NCBI RefSeq assembly: GCF_003008535.1
Contig: NZ_CP027666.1
Coordinates: forward strand, 1,787,501-1,851,500
Direction: 5' to 3'
Source: Ottowia oryzae
Lineage (GTDB): Bacteria > Pseudomonadota > Gammaproteobacteria > Burkholderiales > Burkholderiaceae_C
DNA: 64,000 bases
In this document: positions 34,220 through 43,480 of the stretch, one piece after another
How the letters are laid out: every line of letters starts with the position of its first letter
Numbering within the stretch: the stretch's first letter is position 1
Notes under the pieces: model-generated
Told to the model about the DNA's origin: nothing
Database searches by the model: none
What the model saw: the letters and a program-made list of their open reading frames with translations, nothing else
Translations under genes and position numbers: made by a program

Positions 34220-36025
34220 TCAGAACGTGCGAACCTTGGGCGGGACGGTGTCGACGGTCAGCGGCTTGGTGCGCACTGGCTTGTAGGCCAGTTGGTTGCC
34301 TTGCGACAGCCACAGCGTGTGCTTCATCCAGTTGGCGTCGTCGCGGCCCAGCGGCGCGACCGGGTCGTCGGCAGGGCGCTCGTAGTCCACCACGGTGTGG
34401 GCGCCACGGCATTCGTGGCGAGCGGCTGCCGAAACCATGGTGGCCTGTGCCACTTCGATCAGGTTCTCGACTTCCAGCGCTTCCTGGCGTGCCATGTTGA
34501 ACACGCGGGAATGGTCTTGCAGGCCCAGGCCCTTCACGCGTTCGCGCAGCGCGGCGATCTTGGCGACGCCTTCGTCCATGCTGGCCTGCGTGCGGAACAC
34601 GCCGGCGTGCTGCTGCATGGCGCTGCGGATGTCGTTGGCGATGCGCTGGGGGTATTCGCCGTTGCTCGCGGCTTCCAGGCGGTTCAGGCGCGCCAGCGAG
34701 AAGTCACCGGCGTCGGCAGGCAGCGGCTTGTGCGCATTGTTTTTGTGGTGGGCAATGATGTGCTCACCTGCGGCCTTGCCGAACACCAGCAAGTCGAGCA
34801 GCGAGTTGGTACCCAGACGGTTGGCGCCGTGCACGCTGACGCAAGAGCATTCACCGACCGCATACAGCCCCTTGACGGGCACGTTGGGCTCGTCACCCAC
34901 CGGCACGACCACCTGGCCGTTGATGTTCGTCGGGATGCCTCCCATCTGGTAGTGGATCGTGGGCACCACGGGAATGGGCTCTTTGGTGATGTCGACGTTG
35001 GCGAAGTTGATGCCGATCTCGTACACCGAAGGCAGGCGCTTGTGGATAGTTTCGGCGCCCAGATGGTCCATCTTGAGCAGCACGTAATCCTTGTTGGGGC
35101 CGCAGCCGCGGCCTTCCTTGATCTCCTGGTCCATCGAGCGCGAAACGAAGTCGCGCGGGGCCAGGTCTTTCAGCGTGGGGGCGTAGCGCTCCATGAAGCG
35201 CTCGCCTTCGCTGTTGATCAGGATGGCGCCCTCGCCACGGCAGCCTTCGGTCAGCAGAACGCCCGCGCCGGCCACGCCGGTGGGGTGGAACTGCCAGAAC
35301 TCCATGTCCTGCAGCGGAATGCCCGAGCGCGCCGCCATGCCCAGGCCGTCGCCGGTGTTGATGAAGGCATTGGTGGAGGCCTGGAAGATGCGGCCGGCGC
35401 CACCGGTGGCCAGCAGCACGGTCTTGGCTTGCAGGATGTAGAAGTCGCCGGTTTCCATTTCGATCGCGGTCACGCCGACCACGTCGCCGTCGGCATCGCG
35501 GACCAGGTCCAGCGCCATCCATTCGACGAAGAAAGTGGTGTGGGCCGCCACGTTCTGCTGGTACAACGTGTGCAGCATGGCGTGGCCGGTGCGGTCGGCT
35601 GCGGCGCAGGCGCGCTGCACGGGCTTCTCGCCGTAGTTGGCGGTGTGGCCACCGAACGGGCGCTGGTAGATCGTGCCGTCCGGGTTGCGGTCGAAAGGCA
35701 TCCCGAAGTGCTCAAGCTCGTACACGACCTTGGGCGCTTCCTGGCACATGAACTCGATGGCGTCCTGGTCGCCCAGCCAGTCAGAGCCCTTGATGGTGTC
35801 GTAGAAGTGGTAATGCCAGTTGTCTTCGCTCATGTTGCCGAGCGAAGCGCCCACGCCGCCCTGCGCCGCCACGGTGTGCGAGCGGGTGGGAAAGACCTTG
35901 GAGAGGACGGCGACGTTCAGGCCGGCGCGCGCCAGTTGCAGCGAGGCGCGCATGCCCGAGCCGCCCGCGCCGACGATGACGACGTCGAACTTGCGAACGG
36001 CGGTGTTTTCCTTGGTGTAACTCAT
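34220..36025 (-). CDS. sdhA: succinate dehydrogenase flavoprotein subunit
   Basis: Oxidises succinate to fumarate at covalent FAD. The 601-residue protein has the dinucleotide motif VVIVGAGGSGMRASLQLA near 15-32 and the FAD-attachment histidine in RSHTVAAQGG. The active-site segments HPTGVAGAGVLLTEG and GANRLGTNSLLDLLVFG are also present. The ATG at 36025 fits the family. It is flanked by sdhD upstream (61 nt) and sdhB downstream in one operon. Confidence 0.98.
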   Translation of the reverse strand: MSYTKENTAVRKFDVVIVGAGGSGMRASLQLARAGLNVAVLSKVFPTRSHTVAAQGGVGASLGNMSEDNWHYHFYDTIKGSDWLGDQDAIEFMCQEAPKVVYELEHFGMPFDRNPDGTIYQRPFGGHTANYGEKPVQRACAAADRTGHAMLHTLYQQNVAAHTTFFVEWMALDLVRDADGDVVGVTAIEMETGDFYILQAKTVLLATGGAGRIFQASTNAFINTGDGLGMAARSGIPLQDMEFWQFHPTGVAGAGVLLTEGCRGEGAILINSEGERFMERYAPTLKDLAPRDFVSRSMDQEIKEGRGCGPNKDYVLLKMDHLGAETIHKRLPSVYEIGINFANVDITKEPIPVVPTIHYQMGGIPTNINGQVVVPVGDEPNVPVKGLYAVGECSCVSVHGANRLGTNSLLDLLVFGKAAGEHIIAHHKNNAHKPLPADAGDFSLARLNRLEAASNGEYPQRIANDIRSAMQQHAGVFRTQASMDEGVAKIAALRERVKGLGLQDHSRVFNMARQEALEVENLIEVAQATMVSAAARHECRGAHTVVDYERPADDPVAPLGRDDANWMKHTLWLSQGNQLAYKPVRTKPLTVDTVPPKVRTF

Positions 36026-36086
36026 GGTTTTGCAGTCTTGGTGAATTCAGGGGTGGCCGCTCGGGGCCGACGACGTCAAGCGCACA

Positions 36087-36452
36087 TCACGAGCGCCACA
36101 GCACTTGCACCGCCCAGCCGCCGCAAGCCACCAGCCAGACGATGGTCGCCGCCTGCAGCAGCAGGCGCAGACCGGCCGGCTTGCCGTAGTCGTACCAGAT
36201 GCTGCACATGCCGATCCAGGCGTGCCAGATCAGGGCGACGATAACGGCGAAGGTCAGCGCCTTCATCCACTGCGCGGCAAAGATGCCGGCCCAGACGTCG
36301 TAGCCGATGGGGCCCTTGGTGAACAGCACCTGCACCAGCAGCACCAGGGTGAACACCGCCATCAGCACCGCGCTCAAGCGCTGCACCAGGAAATCGCGCC
36401 AACCGTAATGCGCGCCCACCACGGTGCGCTTGTAGCCATAGGTTGCAGACAT
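36087..36452 (-). CDS. sdhD: succinate dehydrogenase membrane anchor subunit
   Basis: Small inner-membrane subunit of 121 residues with three hydrophobic helices near 25-45, 62-82 and 95-117. A histidine in ALIWHAWIGM matches the haem or quinone region of SdhD. The N-terminal region GAHYGWRDFLVQRLSAVLM is typical of the beta/gammaproteobacterial form. It follows sdhC by 24 nt. Confidence 0.93.
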   Translation of the reverse strand: MSATYGYKRTVVGAHYGWRDFLVQRLSAVLMAVFTLVLLVQVLFTKGPIGYDVWAGIFAAQWMKALTFAVIVALIWHAWIGMCSIWYDYGKPAGLRLLLQAATIVWLVACGGWAVQVLWRS

Positions 36453-36476
36453 GTCGTTCTTCCTTGCTCTCGTGAC

Positions 36477-36908
36477 TCAATACAAACCAAACAGCTTGGC
36501 GCCCAGGATCAGGGTCAGCGCAATGCTGGCCACCAGCACCGTCGCAGCCGAATGGCGGCCGAACTCCTTGGTGGTGCGATGCGAGACATCCAGGTACAGG
36601 TGGCGCACGCCGGCAAACAGGTGATGCAGGTACGACCAGATCAGTGCCAGCACGACCAGCTTGACGAACCAGCCCGGAAAAATCCACAGCCCGGCGCTGA
36701 AGGCGGCGCTGAACTGGCCGAACGAAATCTCGGAGGAAATCGACTTGTCGAACAACCAGATGATGAAGGGCAGCAGCAAGAACATCAGAAAGCCGCTGAC
36801 GCGATGCAGGATGGACACCAGGCCTGCCAGGGGCAAGCGATAGGTTCGCACGTCCGTGAACAGGTTGAGGTTGCGGTATTGGGGGCGGGGTTTGGAGACT
36901 TCACTCAT
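36477..36908 (-). CDS. sdhC: succinate dehydrogenase cytochrome b556 subunit
   Basis: Inner-membrane haem subunit of 143 residues with three helices. The signature SILHRVSGFLMFLLLPF is near 32-48, and HHLFAGVRHLYLD carries the haem-ligand histidine near 95-107. It is the first gene of the sdh-gltA operon. The 141-nt upstream gap to the gntR gene should hold the promoter, and a TAGAAT -10-like hexamer is present on the minus strand near 36968. Confidence 0.94.
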   Translation of the reverse strand: MSEVSKPRPQYRNLNLFTDVRTYRLPLAGLVSILHRVSGFLMFLLLPFIIWLFDKSISSEISFGQFSAAFSAGLWIFPGWFVKLVVLALIWSYLHHLFAGVRHLYLDVSHRTTKEFGRHSAATVLVASIALTLILGAKLFGLY

Positions 36909-37049
36909 GGGCAGGCTCTCGTGGAAAAAGTGACGATGTTGTTCTGGGGTGCGGGCAAACCGTTAAATTCTATTGCAATGCAGCAACCGCGAGGGCGCGA
37001 CACTGACGCATGGCCCTGTCCTGAGCCTGACGCCGCGCGGCCTGCTTGG

Positions 37050-37850
37050 CTAACTCAACTCGTTGCGGTAGTGGTGGGTGTCGGTGCGATAGAGCCCGCG
37101 ACGAAGCTCCATGGGAGCGTCGTTGTAGGTGTAGGCAATCCGCTCCACGCTCAGCAAAGGCGTGGTGGCGGGGACTTCCAGCAGGGCGGCCTGCGACGCA
37201 TCGGGCGCGAGGGCCCTGATTTTTTCATCGGCGCGCACCATGCGAACGCCAAACTCCGATTCGAATAAAGCGTACATCGGCCCGTGGTATTGCGACAGCC
37301 GCTCGGCCGTGAGGCCCTTGAACGGGCCTCCGGGCAGCCAGATGTCTTCCAAGATCGTCGGCACGCCGTTGAAACGCAACAGGCGTCGCGCCTGCAAGAC
37401 CGGATCGCCGGTGCGCAGGCCCAGAAGGCGGGCGACGTCGGCGCTGGCGCGCTGGCGCTTGCAATTCACGAAATCGCGTTGCGCAGGGCCTTCGCTGTCG
37501 ATGGTGCCGTGATCAGGCACCAGCCTGAGGAAGCGGTACTGCGCTTGCTGTTCGGCGTGCGTGCCCACAAAGGTGCCGCGACCTTGCCGCCGCACCAGCA
37601 GGTTTTCGGCAGCCAACTCGTCCACCGCCTTGCGAACCGTGCCCTGGCTGACCTTGTAACGGGCGGCCAGATCGAATTCACTGGGAATGACCTCGCCGGG
37701 CTTCCATTCGCCCTGCTGCAGGCTCTGAAGGATCAGGCCCTTGATCTGCTGGTACAGCGGGCTGAACGCAGGCGCCTGGCCCGACCATGCGCCCGAGGTC
37801 GACTCGGTCGATCCGCCGTCGGGCGGGGTAAGGGGAGCGTTGGAAGCCAT
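37050..37850 (-). CDS. GntR/HutC family transcriptional regulator
   Basis: DNA-binding regulator of 266 residues. The winged helix-turn-helix spans about 30-100 (LYQQIKGLILQSLQQGEWKP, then SEFDLAARYKVSQGTVRKAV and RRQGRGTFVG). A UTRA effector domain follows, of the HutC type. It lies between the sdh-gltA operon (same direction) and divergent mdh, so it probably senses a TCA-cycle or related carboxylate and controls one or both sides. A perfect palindrome lies in its promoter region. The effector is unknown. Confidence 0.9.
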   Translation of the reverse strand: MASNAPLTPPDGGSTESTSGAWSGQAPAFSPLYQQIKGLILQSLQQGEWKPGEVIPSEFDLAARYKVSQGTVRKAVDELAAENLLVRRQGRGTFVGTHAEQQAQYRFLRLVPDHGTIDSEGPAQRDFVNCKRQRASADVARLLGLRTGDPVLQARRLLRFNGVPTILEDIWLPGGPFKGLTAERLSQYHGPMYALFESEFGVRMVRADEKIRALAPDASQAALLEVPATTPLLSVERIAYTYNDAPMELRRGLYRTDTHHYRNELS

Positions 37851-37894
37851 GGAGGAAGCGGGTCAGGGGTCGGTAAGCGGAGGTTGCAATAATA

Positions 37895-37906
37895 TCTTAT
37901 ATAAGA
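37895..37906. promoter_or_regulatory. candidate GntR operator palindrome
   Basis: TCTTATATAAGA is a perfect 12-bp palindrome in the divergent gntR-mdh gap. It lies 44 nt from the gntR start and 11 nt before the mdh -35 candidate. AT-rich dyads of this size are typical GntR targets. Confidence 0.65.
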
Positions 37907-37917
37907 CACAAGACAAA

Positions 37918-37947
37918 TTGACCCCTAAGGGTTATCGCGGATACACT
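37918..37947 (+). promoter_or_regulatory. candidate mdh promoter
   Basis: TTGACC (37918-37923), an 18-nt spacer and TACACT (37942-37947) lie about 107 nt upstream of the mdh ATG and directly beside the palindrome at 37895. Confidence 0.5.
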
Positions 37948-38054
37948 TCGCAGGTTTTCCAATCAGCGGTTGTCTGGGCGGCGGTTTCATCATGAAAGCG
38001 CAACGAACGCCAGGCATTGTCCGCACCCATCACCACTATCTGGAGTCTCCAACC

Positions 38055-39041
38055 ATGAGCAAGAAGCCCGTACGAGTGGCCGTCACCGGCGCAGCAGGTC
38101 AAATTGGTTACGCATTGCTGTTTCGCATCGCCTCTGGCGAGATGCTGGGCAAGGATCAGCCCGTCATCCTGCAACTGCTTGAGATTCCGGACGAGAAAGC
38201 CCAGAAAGCCCTCAAGGGCGTGATCATGGAGCTGGAAGACTGCGCGTTCCCGCTGCTGGAGGGTGTGAAAGCCTACAGCGACCCCATGCAAGCCTTCAAG
38301 GATGTCGATTACGCGCTGCTGGTGGGTGCTCGCCCACGCGGCCCAGGCATGGAGCGCGCCGATCTCCTGGCCGCCAACGCGCAGATCTTCACCGCCCAAG
38401 GCAAGGCGCTGAACGCCGTTGCCTCGCGCAACGTCAAGGTGCTGGTGGTGGGCAACCCGGCCAACACCAACGCGTACATCGCCATGAAGTCGGCCCCGGA
38501 TCTGCCGGCCAAGAACTTCACCGCCATGCTGCGCCTGGACCACAACCGCGCTGCTTCGCAACTGGCCGCCAAGACCGGCGTGAAAGTGGGCGATATCGAA
38601 AAGCTGACCGTCTGGGGCAACCACTCGCCCACGATGTACGCCGACTACCGTTTCGCCACGGCCAATGGCAAGTCCATAAAGGACATGGTCAACGATCAGG
38701 TGTGGAATGCCGACGTGTTCCTGCCCACCGTGGGCAAGCGCGGTGCTGCCATCATCGAAGCGCGCGGCTCGTCGTCGGCCGCATCGGCTGCCAACGCCGC
38801 CATCGACCACATGCGTGATTGGGCACTGGGCTCCAACGGCCACTGGGTGACCATGGGCGTGCCTTCCAACGGTGAATACGGCATTCCCAAGGACGTGGTG
38901 TTTGGCTTCCCGGTTACCACCGAGAACGGCGAGTACAAGATCGTCGAAGGTCTGGACATTGATGCCTTCTCGCAAGAGCGCATCAACAAGACGCTGGCTG
39001 AGCTGCAAGGCGAGCAAGACGGCGTCAAACACCTGCTCTGA
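38055..39041 (+). CDS. mdh: malate dehydrogenase
   Basis: NAD-dependent interconversion of malate and oxaloacetate. The 328-residue protein is the type 2 (cytosolic-like) MDH group. It has the cofactor motif VTGAAGQIGYALL near 9-21, the substrate loop ARPRGPGMERADLL, GNPANTNA and the catalytic pair in LDHNRA and WGNHSPTMY. The ATG at 38055 is set by family N-terminus. It heads the plus-strand series mdh, HpcH-like, Lys/Ala-rich protein, acnB. Confidence 0.97.
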   Translation: MSKKPVRVAVTGAAGQIGYALLFRIASGEMLGKDQPVILQLLEIPDEKAQKALKGVIMELEDCAFPLLEGVKAYSDPMQAFKDVDYALLVGARPRGPGMERADLLAANAQIFTAQGKALNAVASRNVKVLVVGNPANTNAYIAMKSAPDLPAKNFTAMLRLDHNRAASQLAAKTGVKVGDIEKLTVWGNHSPTMYADYRFATANGKSIKDMVNDQVWNADVFLPTVGKRGAAIIEARGSSSAASAANAAIDHMRDWALGSNGHWVTMGVPSNGEYGIPKDVVFGFPVTTENGEYKIVEGLDIDAFSQERINKTLAELQGEQDGVKHLL

Positions 39042-39064
39042 TCCGCAGGTCTTCACTGCAGCCC

Positions 39065-40039
39065 ATGGCTCATCCGCGTGACGTCCTTCTCGGCGCCCAG
39101 GCCAGCACCGGCCTGCTGCCGGTGTGCGACCACTACAGTGGCGTGGAGGCGCGCATGCGCAAGAGCCTGCAGCTGCAGGCCGAGATGACGCAAGAGTTCG
39201 GCACCTGCGTGTTCGACGTCACACTCGACTGCGAGGACGGCGCCCCCGTGGGGGCCGAAGCCGAGCATGCGCAATTGGTGACCGAGCTGGTGCGCGGTGC
39301 CGCGCCCGAGGCGCGGGTGGGCGTTCGCGTGCATCCCGTGGATCACCCCGCTTTTGAAGCCGACGTGGCTCAGATCGTGGGTAAGGTAGGCCATCGGCTG
39401 ACGCACGTGATGATCCCCAAGGTGGAATCTGTCGCGGATGTCCAGCGCGCCGAGGCCGCCGTTCTGGCGGCGTACCCGCAGGGCATGCCGCTGCAGGTGT
39501 TGATTGAATCGCCGGGCGCGGTGCACCGTGCATTTGATATTGCAGCCCACCCCCGCGTGCAATCGCTCAGCTTTGGTCTGATGGATTTCGTCTCCGCGCA
39601 CGCTGGCGCCATTCCCGCCGAGGGCATGGGCGTGGCAGGTCAGTTTGCGCACCCCTTGGTCGTTCGCGCCAAGCTGGACATTGCCTCCGCCGCCCATGCG
39701 TCAGGCAAGGTGCCCTCGCATTGCGTGGTGACGGAGTTCAACGATGTGGACGCCATGCGTGCTGCGGCCCGCCGGGCGGCACGCGAATTTGGCTACACAC
39801 GCATGTGGAGCATCCACCCCAGCCAGATTCGGCCCATCCTCGACGCATTTGCGCCTGAAGAGAAAGATGTGCAACAAGCGGTCGAGATTCTGACGGCCGC
39901 CGAGCGCCAGGACTGGGCGCCCATCAGCCACGCTGGCCAGCTGCACGATCGCGCCAGCTATCGCCATTACTGGCAAGTGCTGGAGCGTGCGCATGCCACA
40001 GGGCGGGCACTTCCGGCGGAAGCAATGGCCTGGTTTTGA
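39065..40039 (+). CDS. HpcH/HpaI aldolase/citrate lyase family protein
   Basis: The 324-residue TIM-barrel protein belongs to the CitE/malyl-CoA lyase group. FDVTLDCEDGAP near 50 and VLIESPGAVHRAFDIA near 148 carry the acidic metal and CoA-site residues, and the C-terminal TRMWSIHPSQIRPI is typical. Members cleave or hydrolyse malyl-CoA, citramalyl-CoA or citryl-CoA. It lies 23 nt after mdh in a TCA-cycle cluster, so a malate- or citrate-related acyl-CoA is a likely substrate, but the exact reaction cannot be read from sequence. Confidence 0.87.
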   Translation: MAHPRDVLLGAQASTGLLPVCDHYSGVEARMRKSLQLQAEMTQEFGTCVFDVTLDCEDGAPVGAEAEHAQLVTELVRGAAPEARVGVRVHPVDHPAFEADVAQIVGKVGHRLTHVMIPKVESVADVQRAEAAVLAAYPQGMPLQVLIESPGAVHRAFDIAAHPRVQSLSFGLMDFVSAHAGAIPAEGMGVAGQFAHPLVVRAKLDIASAAHASGKVPSHCVVTEFNDVDAMRAAARRAAREFGYTRMWSIHPSQIRPILDAFAPEEKDVQQAVEILTAAERQDWAPISHAGQLHDRASYRHYWQVLERAHATGRALPAEAMAWF

Positions 40040-40092
40040 CGCATCGCCATGGCATCATCCCGCTCTTGTTTTTGTTCAACGGAAGTTTTCCC

Positions 40093-40698
40093 ATGAAGCA
40101 TATTGCGCTTTCCATCGTTGCGGCTGCTGTACTGGTCCTGCCTCTGGGCGCGGCGCAGGCTCAAACGAACACCACGAGCACCACCGCCAAGAAGCCTGCT
40201 GCAACCGCCAAGAAAGCCCCGGAGAAGAAGGCCACGGCTGCTAAAAAATCCACTGCCAAGAAGGCCGCTGGCAAGCGCGTGCCTGCCAAGACCGTGAAGG
40301 CCGTGGAGTCGAACACGCCGGTGGAATCCTTGTCCACCCGCCTGACCGACGCAGAACTGGCGATCGCACAGCGCGTGCATACCGGCCGCATCCAGTGCGA
40401 GCTGGGCGCCGACATCACCGTGACGGCCGATGAGAAAAACCCCGGGTTCTTCAACGTGAGCGCCGGCAAGCAGCGCTACTACATGCACCCCGTGGAAAGC
40501 CGCACCGGCGCCATCCGCCTGGAAGACGGCCGTGCCGAAGCCATGATGCTGCAGCTGGGCAATAAGTCGATGGTGCTGAACCAGAAACTGGGCCAACGCG
40601 TGGCCGACGACTGCCAGACCGCCGAACAGAAACAGTTCGCCGCCCAACTTGAAAGCTCCGGCGGCCCTGGCCTGCTGGACGGCGCGCCGAAAAAGTAA
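40093..40698 (+). CDS. secreted Lys/Ala-rich hypothetical protein
   Basis: The 201-residue precursor has a clear signal peptide (about 1-23, ending GAAQAQ). Residues 25-75 are a histone-tail-like Lys/Ala/Thr run (KKPAATAKKAPEKKATAAKK). The C-terminal 120 residues are a compact domain with FFNVSAGKQRYYMHPVESR. The protein is likely periplasmic, and its function is unknown. The basic linker might bind cell wall or nucleic acid, but that is a guess. The start at 40093 is set by the signal peptide. It lies between the lyase-like gene and acnB in the same direction. Confidence 0.85.
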   Translation: MKHIALSIVAAAVLVLPLGAAQAQTNTTSTTAKKPAATAKKAPEKKATAAKKSTAKKAAGKRVPAKTVKAVESNTPVESLSTRLTDAELAIAQRVHTGRIQCELGADITVTADEKNPGFFNVSAGKQRYYMHPVESRTGAIRLEDGRAEAMMLQLGNKSMVLNQKLGQRVADDCQTAEQKQFAAQLESSGGPGLLDGAPKK

Positions 40699-40802
40699 GC
40701 CGCTGGATGGGCCTTGGCCACGGGCCGGCTTCCTACCGCGGTGACAGGGGCGAGGTGTCGCGAACCTCGCCCTGCAGATATTGAAACGCAGGAGAAAAAA
40801 CG

Positions 40803-43394
40803 ATGTTGCAAGCCTACCGTGCCCACGAAGCCGAACGCGCCGTCCTCGGCATCCCGCCGCTGCCGCTGGACGCCAAGCAGACAGCCGAGCTGATCGAGCT
40901 GATCAAGAACCCGCCTGCGGGCGAAGCAGACTTTCTGCTGAACCTGCTGACCTACCGCGTCCCACCCGGGGTGGACGATGCGGCCAAGGTGAAGGCCAGC
41001 TTCCTGGCCGCGGTGGCTCATGGCGACATCAAAGTCGATCTGATCTCCAAGACCAAGGCGACCGAGCTGCTGGGCACTATGGTGGGTGGCTACAACGTGC
41101 ACCCGCTGATCGAGCTGCTGGACGACGCAGAAGTGGCGGGCGTGGCCGCCGACGCGCTGAAGAAGACGCTGTTGATGTTCGACTTCTTCAACGACGTGGC
41201 CGAGAAAGCCAAGGCCGGCAACGCCAAGGCCAAGGAAGTGATGGACAGCTGGGCCAAGGCCGAATGGTTCACCAGCCGCCCGAAAGTGGCTGAAAAAATC
41301 ACCGTGACGGTGTTCAAGGTGCCAGGCGAAACCAACACCGACGATCTGTCGCCCGCGCCCGACGCCTGGAGCCGCCCCGACATCCCGCTGCACTACCTCG
41401 CGATGCTGAAGAACACCCGCCCTGACGCGGCCTTCAAGCCCGAGGAAGACGGCAAGCGCGGCCCGATGCAGTTCATCGACGACCTGAAGAAAAAAGGCCA
41501 CCTGGTGGCCTACGTGGGTGACGTGGTGGGCACCGGATCGTCGCGCAAGTCCGCCACCAACAGCGTGATCTGGGCCACCGGCGCCGACATTCCCTTCGTG
41601 CCGAACAAGCGTTTCGGCGGCGTCACGCTGGGCGGCAAGATCGCGCCGATCTTCTTCAACACACAGGAAGACTCTGGCGCGCTGCCGATCGAGGTGGACG
41701 TGTCCAAGATGGCCATGGGCGACGTGATCGACATCTTCCCCTACGAGGGCAAGATCGAGAAAGACGGTGCCAGGATCGCCGACTTCGCGCTCAAGTCCGA
41801 CGTGCTGCTGGACGAAGTGCGCGCCGGCGGCCGCATCAACCTGATCATCGGCCGCTCGCTGACCGCTAAGGCGCGCGAGGCGCTGGGTCTGCCCGCTTCG
41901 ACCGTGTTCCGCCTGCCGCAGGCGCCCGAGGCTTCCAACGCCGGCTTCACGCTGGCGCAGAAGATGGTCGGCCGCGCCGTCGGCCTGCCGGAAGGGCAGG
42001 GCGTGCGCCCGGGCACCTACTGTGAGCCGCGCATGACCACGGTGGGTTCGCAGGACACCACCGGCCCCATGACCCGTGACGAGCTGAAGGACCTGGCCTG
42101 CCTGGGCTTCAGCGCCGACATGGTGATGCAATCGTTCTGCCACACGGCCGCCTATCCCAAGCCGGTCGACGTCAAGACGCACCGCGAGCTGCCCGCCTTC
42201 ATCAGCAACCGCGGCGGCGTGGCCCTGCGCCCCGGCGATGGCGTGATCCACAGCTGGCTGAACCGCCTGCTGCTGCCCGACACGGTGGGCACCGGCGGTG
42301 ACTCGCACACGCGCTTCCCGATCGGCATTTCCTTCCCCGCAGGCTCCGGCCTGGTGGCCTTCGGCGCCGCCACGGGCGTGATGCCGCTGGACATGCCCGA
42401 AAGCGTGCTGGTGCGCTTCAAGGGCGAGCTGCAGCCCGGCGTCACCCTGCGCGATCTGGTGCACGCCATTCCGCTGTACGCCATCAAGGCCGGCCTGCTC
42501 ACGGTGGCCAAGGCCGGCAAGAAGAACATCTTCTCTGGCCGCATCCTTGAGATCGAAGGCCTGCCGGATCTGAAAGTGGAACAGGCGTTTGAGCTGTCCG
42601 ACGCCTCGGCAGAGCGCTCGGCCGCTGGCTGCACGATCAAGCTCAATCCTGAGCCGATCAAGGAGTACCTGCAGTCCAACATTGTGTTGATGAAGAACAT
42701 GATCGCCGACGGCTATGAGGACGAGAAAACGCTGCGCCGCCGCATCGACAAGGTCGAAGCCTGGTTGGCCAAGCCCGACCTGCTCGAAGCCGACAAGGAC
42801 GCCGAATACGCCGCCGTGATCGAGATCGATCTGGCCGACATCCAAGAGCCCATCGTGTGCTGCCCCAACGACCCGGATGACGCCAAGTTCCTCTCGCAAG
42901 TGGCGGGCACCCCGATCGACGAAGCTTTCATCGGCTCGTGCATGACCAACATCGGGCACTTCCGCGCAGCGGCCAAGCTGCTGGGCGGCCAGCGCGACAT
43001 TCCGGTCAAGCTTTGGGTGGCACCGCCCACCAAGATGGACCAGAACGAGCTGATCAAGGAAGGCCACTACGCCGCCTTCGGCACGGCCGGCGCACGCACC
43101 GAAATGCCGGGCTGCTCGCTGTGCATGGGCAACCAAGCGCAGGTGCGTGAGGGCGCCACGGTCATCTCGACGTCCACCCGCAACTTCCCCAACCGCCTGG
43201 GCAAGAACACCAACGTGTTCCTTGGCTCGGCCGAGTTGGCCGCCATCGCCTCGCGCCTGGGCAAGCTGCCCACCAAGGCCGAGTACCTGAAGGAAATGGG
43301 CGTGATCGACGCCGACAAGGCCAGCGTGTACCGCTACATGAACTTCGACCAGATCGACGAATACGCCGAAGTCGCCAAGACCGTGGCCGCCTGA
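40803..43394 (+). CDS. acnB: aconitate hydratase B
   Basis: Isomerises citrate to isocitrate through cis-aconitate, and AcnB type also acts on 2-methylcitrate derivatives. The 863-residue protein has the N-terminal HEAT-like domain unique to AcnB (about 1-160), then the swivel domain with GDVVGTGSSRKSATNS. The 4Fe-4S cysteines lie in SFCHTAAYPK, GSCMTNIGH and PGCSLCMGNQ regions. GCAGGAG precedes the ATG by about 10 nt. It ends the mdh cluster before a strong terminator. Confidence 0.97.
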   Translation: MLQAYRAHEAERAVLGIPPLPLDAKQTAELIELIKNPPAGEADFLLNLLTYRVPPGVDDAAKVKASFLAAVAHGDIKVDLISKTKATELLGTMVGGYNVHPLIELLDDAEVAGVAADALKKTLLMFDFFNDVAEKAKAGNAKAKEVMDSWAKAEWFTSRPKVAEKITVTVFKVPGETNTDDLSPAPDAWSRPDIPLHYLAMLKNTRPDAAFKPEEDGKRGPMQFIDDLKKKGHLVAYVGDVVGTGSSRKSATNSVIWATGADIPFVPNKRFGGVTLGGKIAPIFFNTQEDSGALPIEVDVSKMAMGDVIDIFPYEGKIEKDGARIADFALKSDVLLDEVRAGGRINLIIGRSLTAKAREALGLPASTVFRLPQAPEASNAGFTLAQKMVGRAVGLPEGQGVRPGTYCEPRMTTVGSQDTTGPMTRDELKDLACLGFSADMVMQSFCHTAAYPKPVDVKTHRELPAFISNRGGVALRPGDGVIHSWLNRLLLPDTVGTGGDSHTRFPIGISFPAGSGLVAFGAATGVMPLDMPESVLVRFKGELQPGVTLRDLVHAIPLYAIKAGLLTVAKAGKKNIFSGRILEIEGLPDLKVEQAFELSDASAERSAAGCTIKLNPEPIKEYLQSNIVLMKNMIADGYEDEKTLRRRIDKVEAWLAKPDLLEADKDAEYAAVIEIDLADIQEPIVCCPNDPDDAKFLSQVAGTPIDEAFIGSCMTNIGHFRAAAKLLGGQRDIPVKLWVAPPTKMDQNELIKEGHYAAFGTAGARTEMPGCSLCMGNQAQVREGATVISTSTRNFPNRLGKNTNVFLGSAELAAIASRLGKLPTKAEYLKEMGVIDADKASVYRYMNFDQIDEYAEVAKTVAA

Positions 43395-43442
43395 TCGCGG
43401 TTTCGTCCCGCTGTGTGATCTGGCTTTCTTGGGCCGATCACC

Positions 43443-43480
43443 AAGCCCGTCGACAGTTGTATGTCGGCGGGCTTTTTTTA
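43443..43480 (+). terminator. acnB intrinsic terminator
   Basis: AAGCCCGTCGAC pairs with GTCGGCGGGCTT (one G-T and near-perfect) across an 8-nt loop and is followed by TTTTTAT. It lies 48 nt past the acnB stop. Confidence 0.92.

Noticed and set aside
34292..36244. Long plus-strand frame opposite sdhA
   Set aside because: SdhA is unmistakable on the other strand, and the frame has antisense composition.
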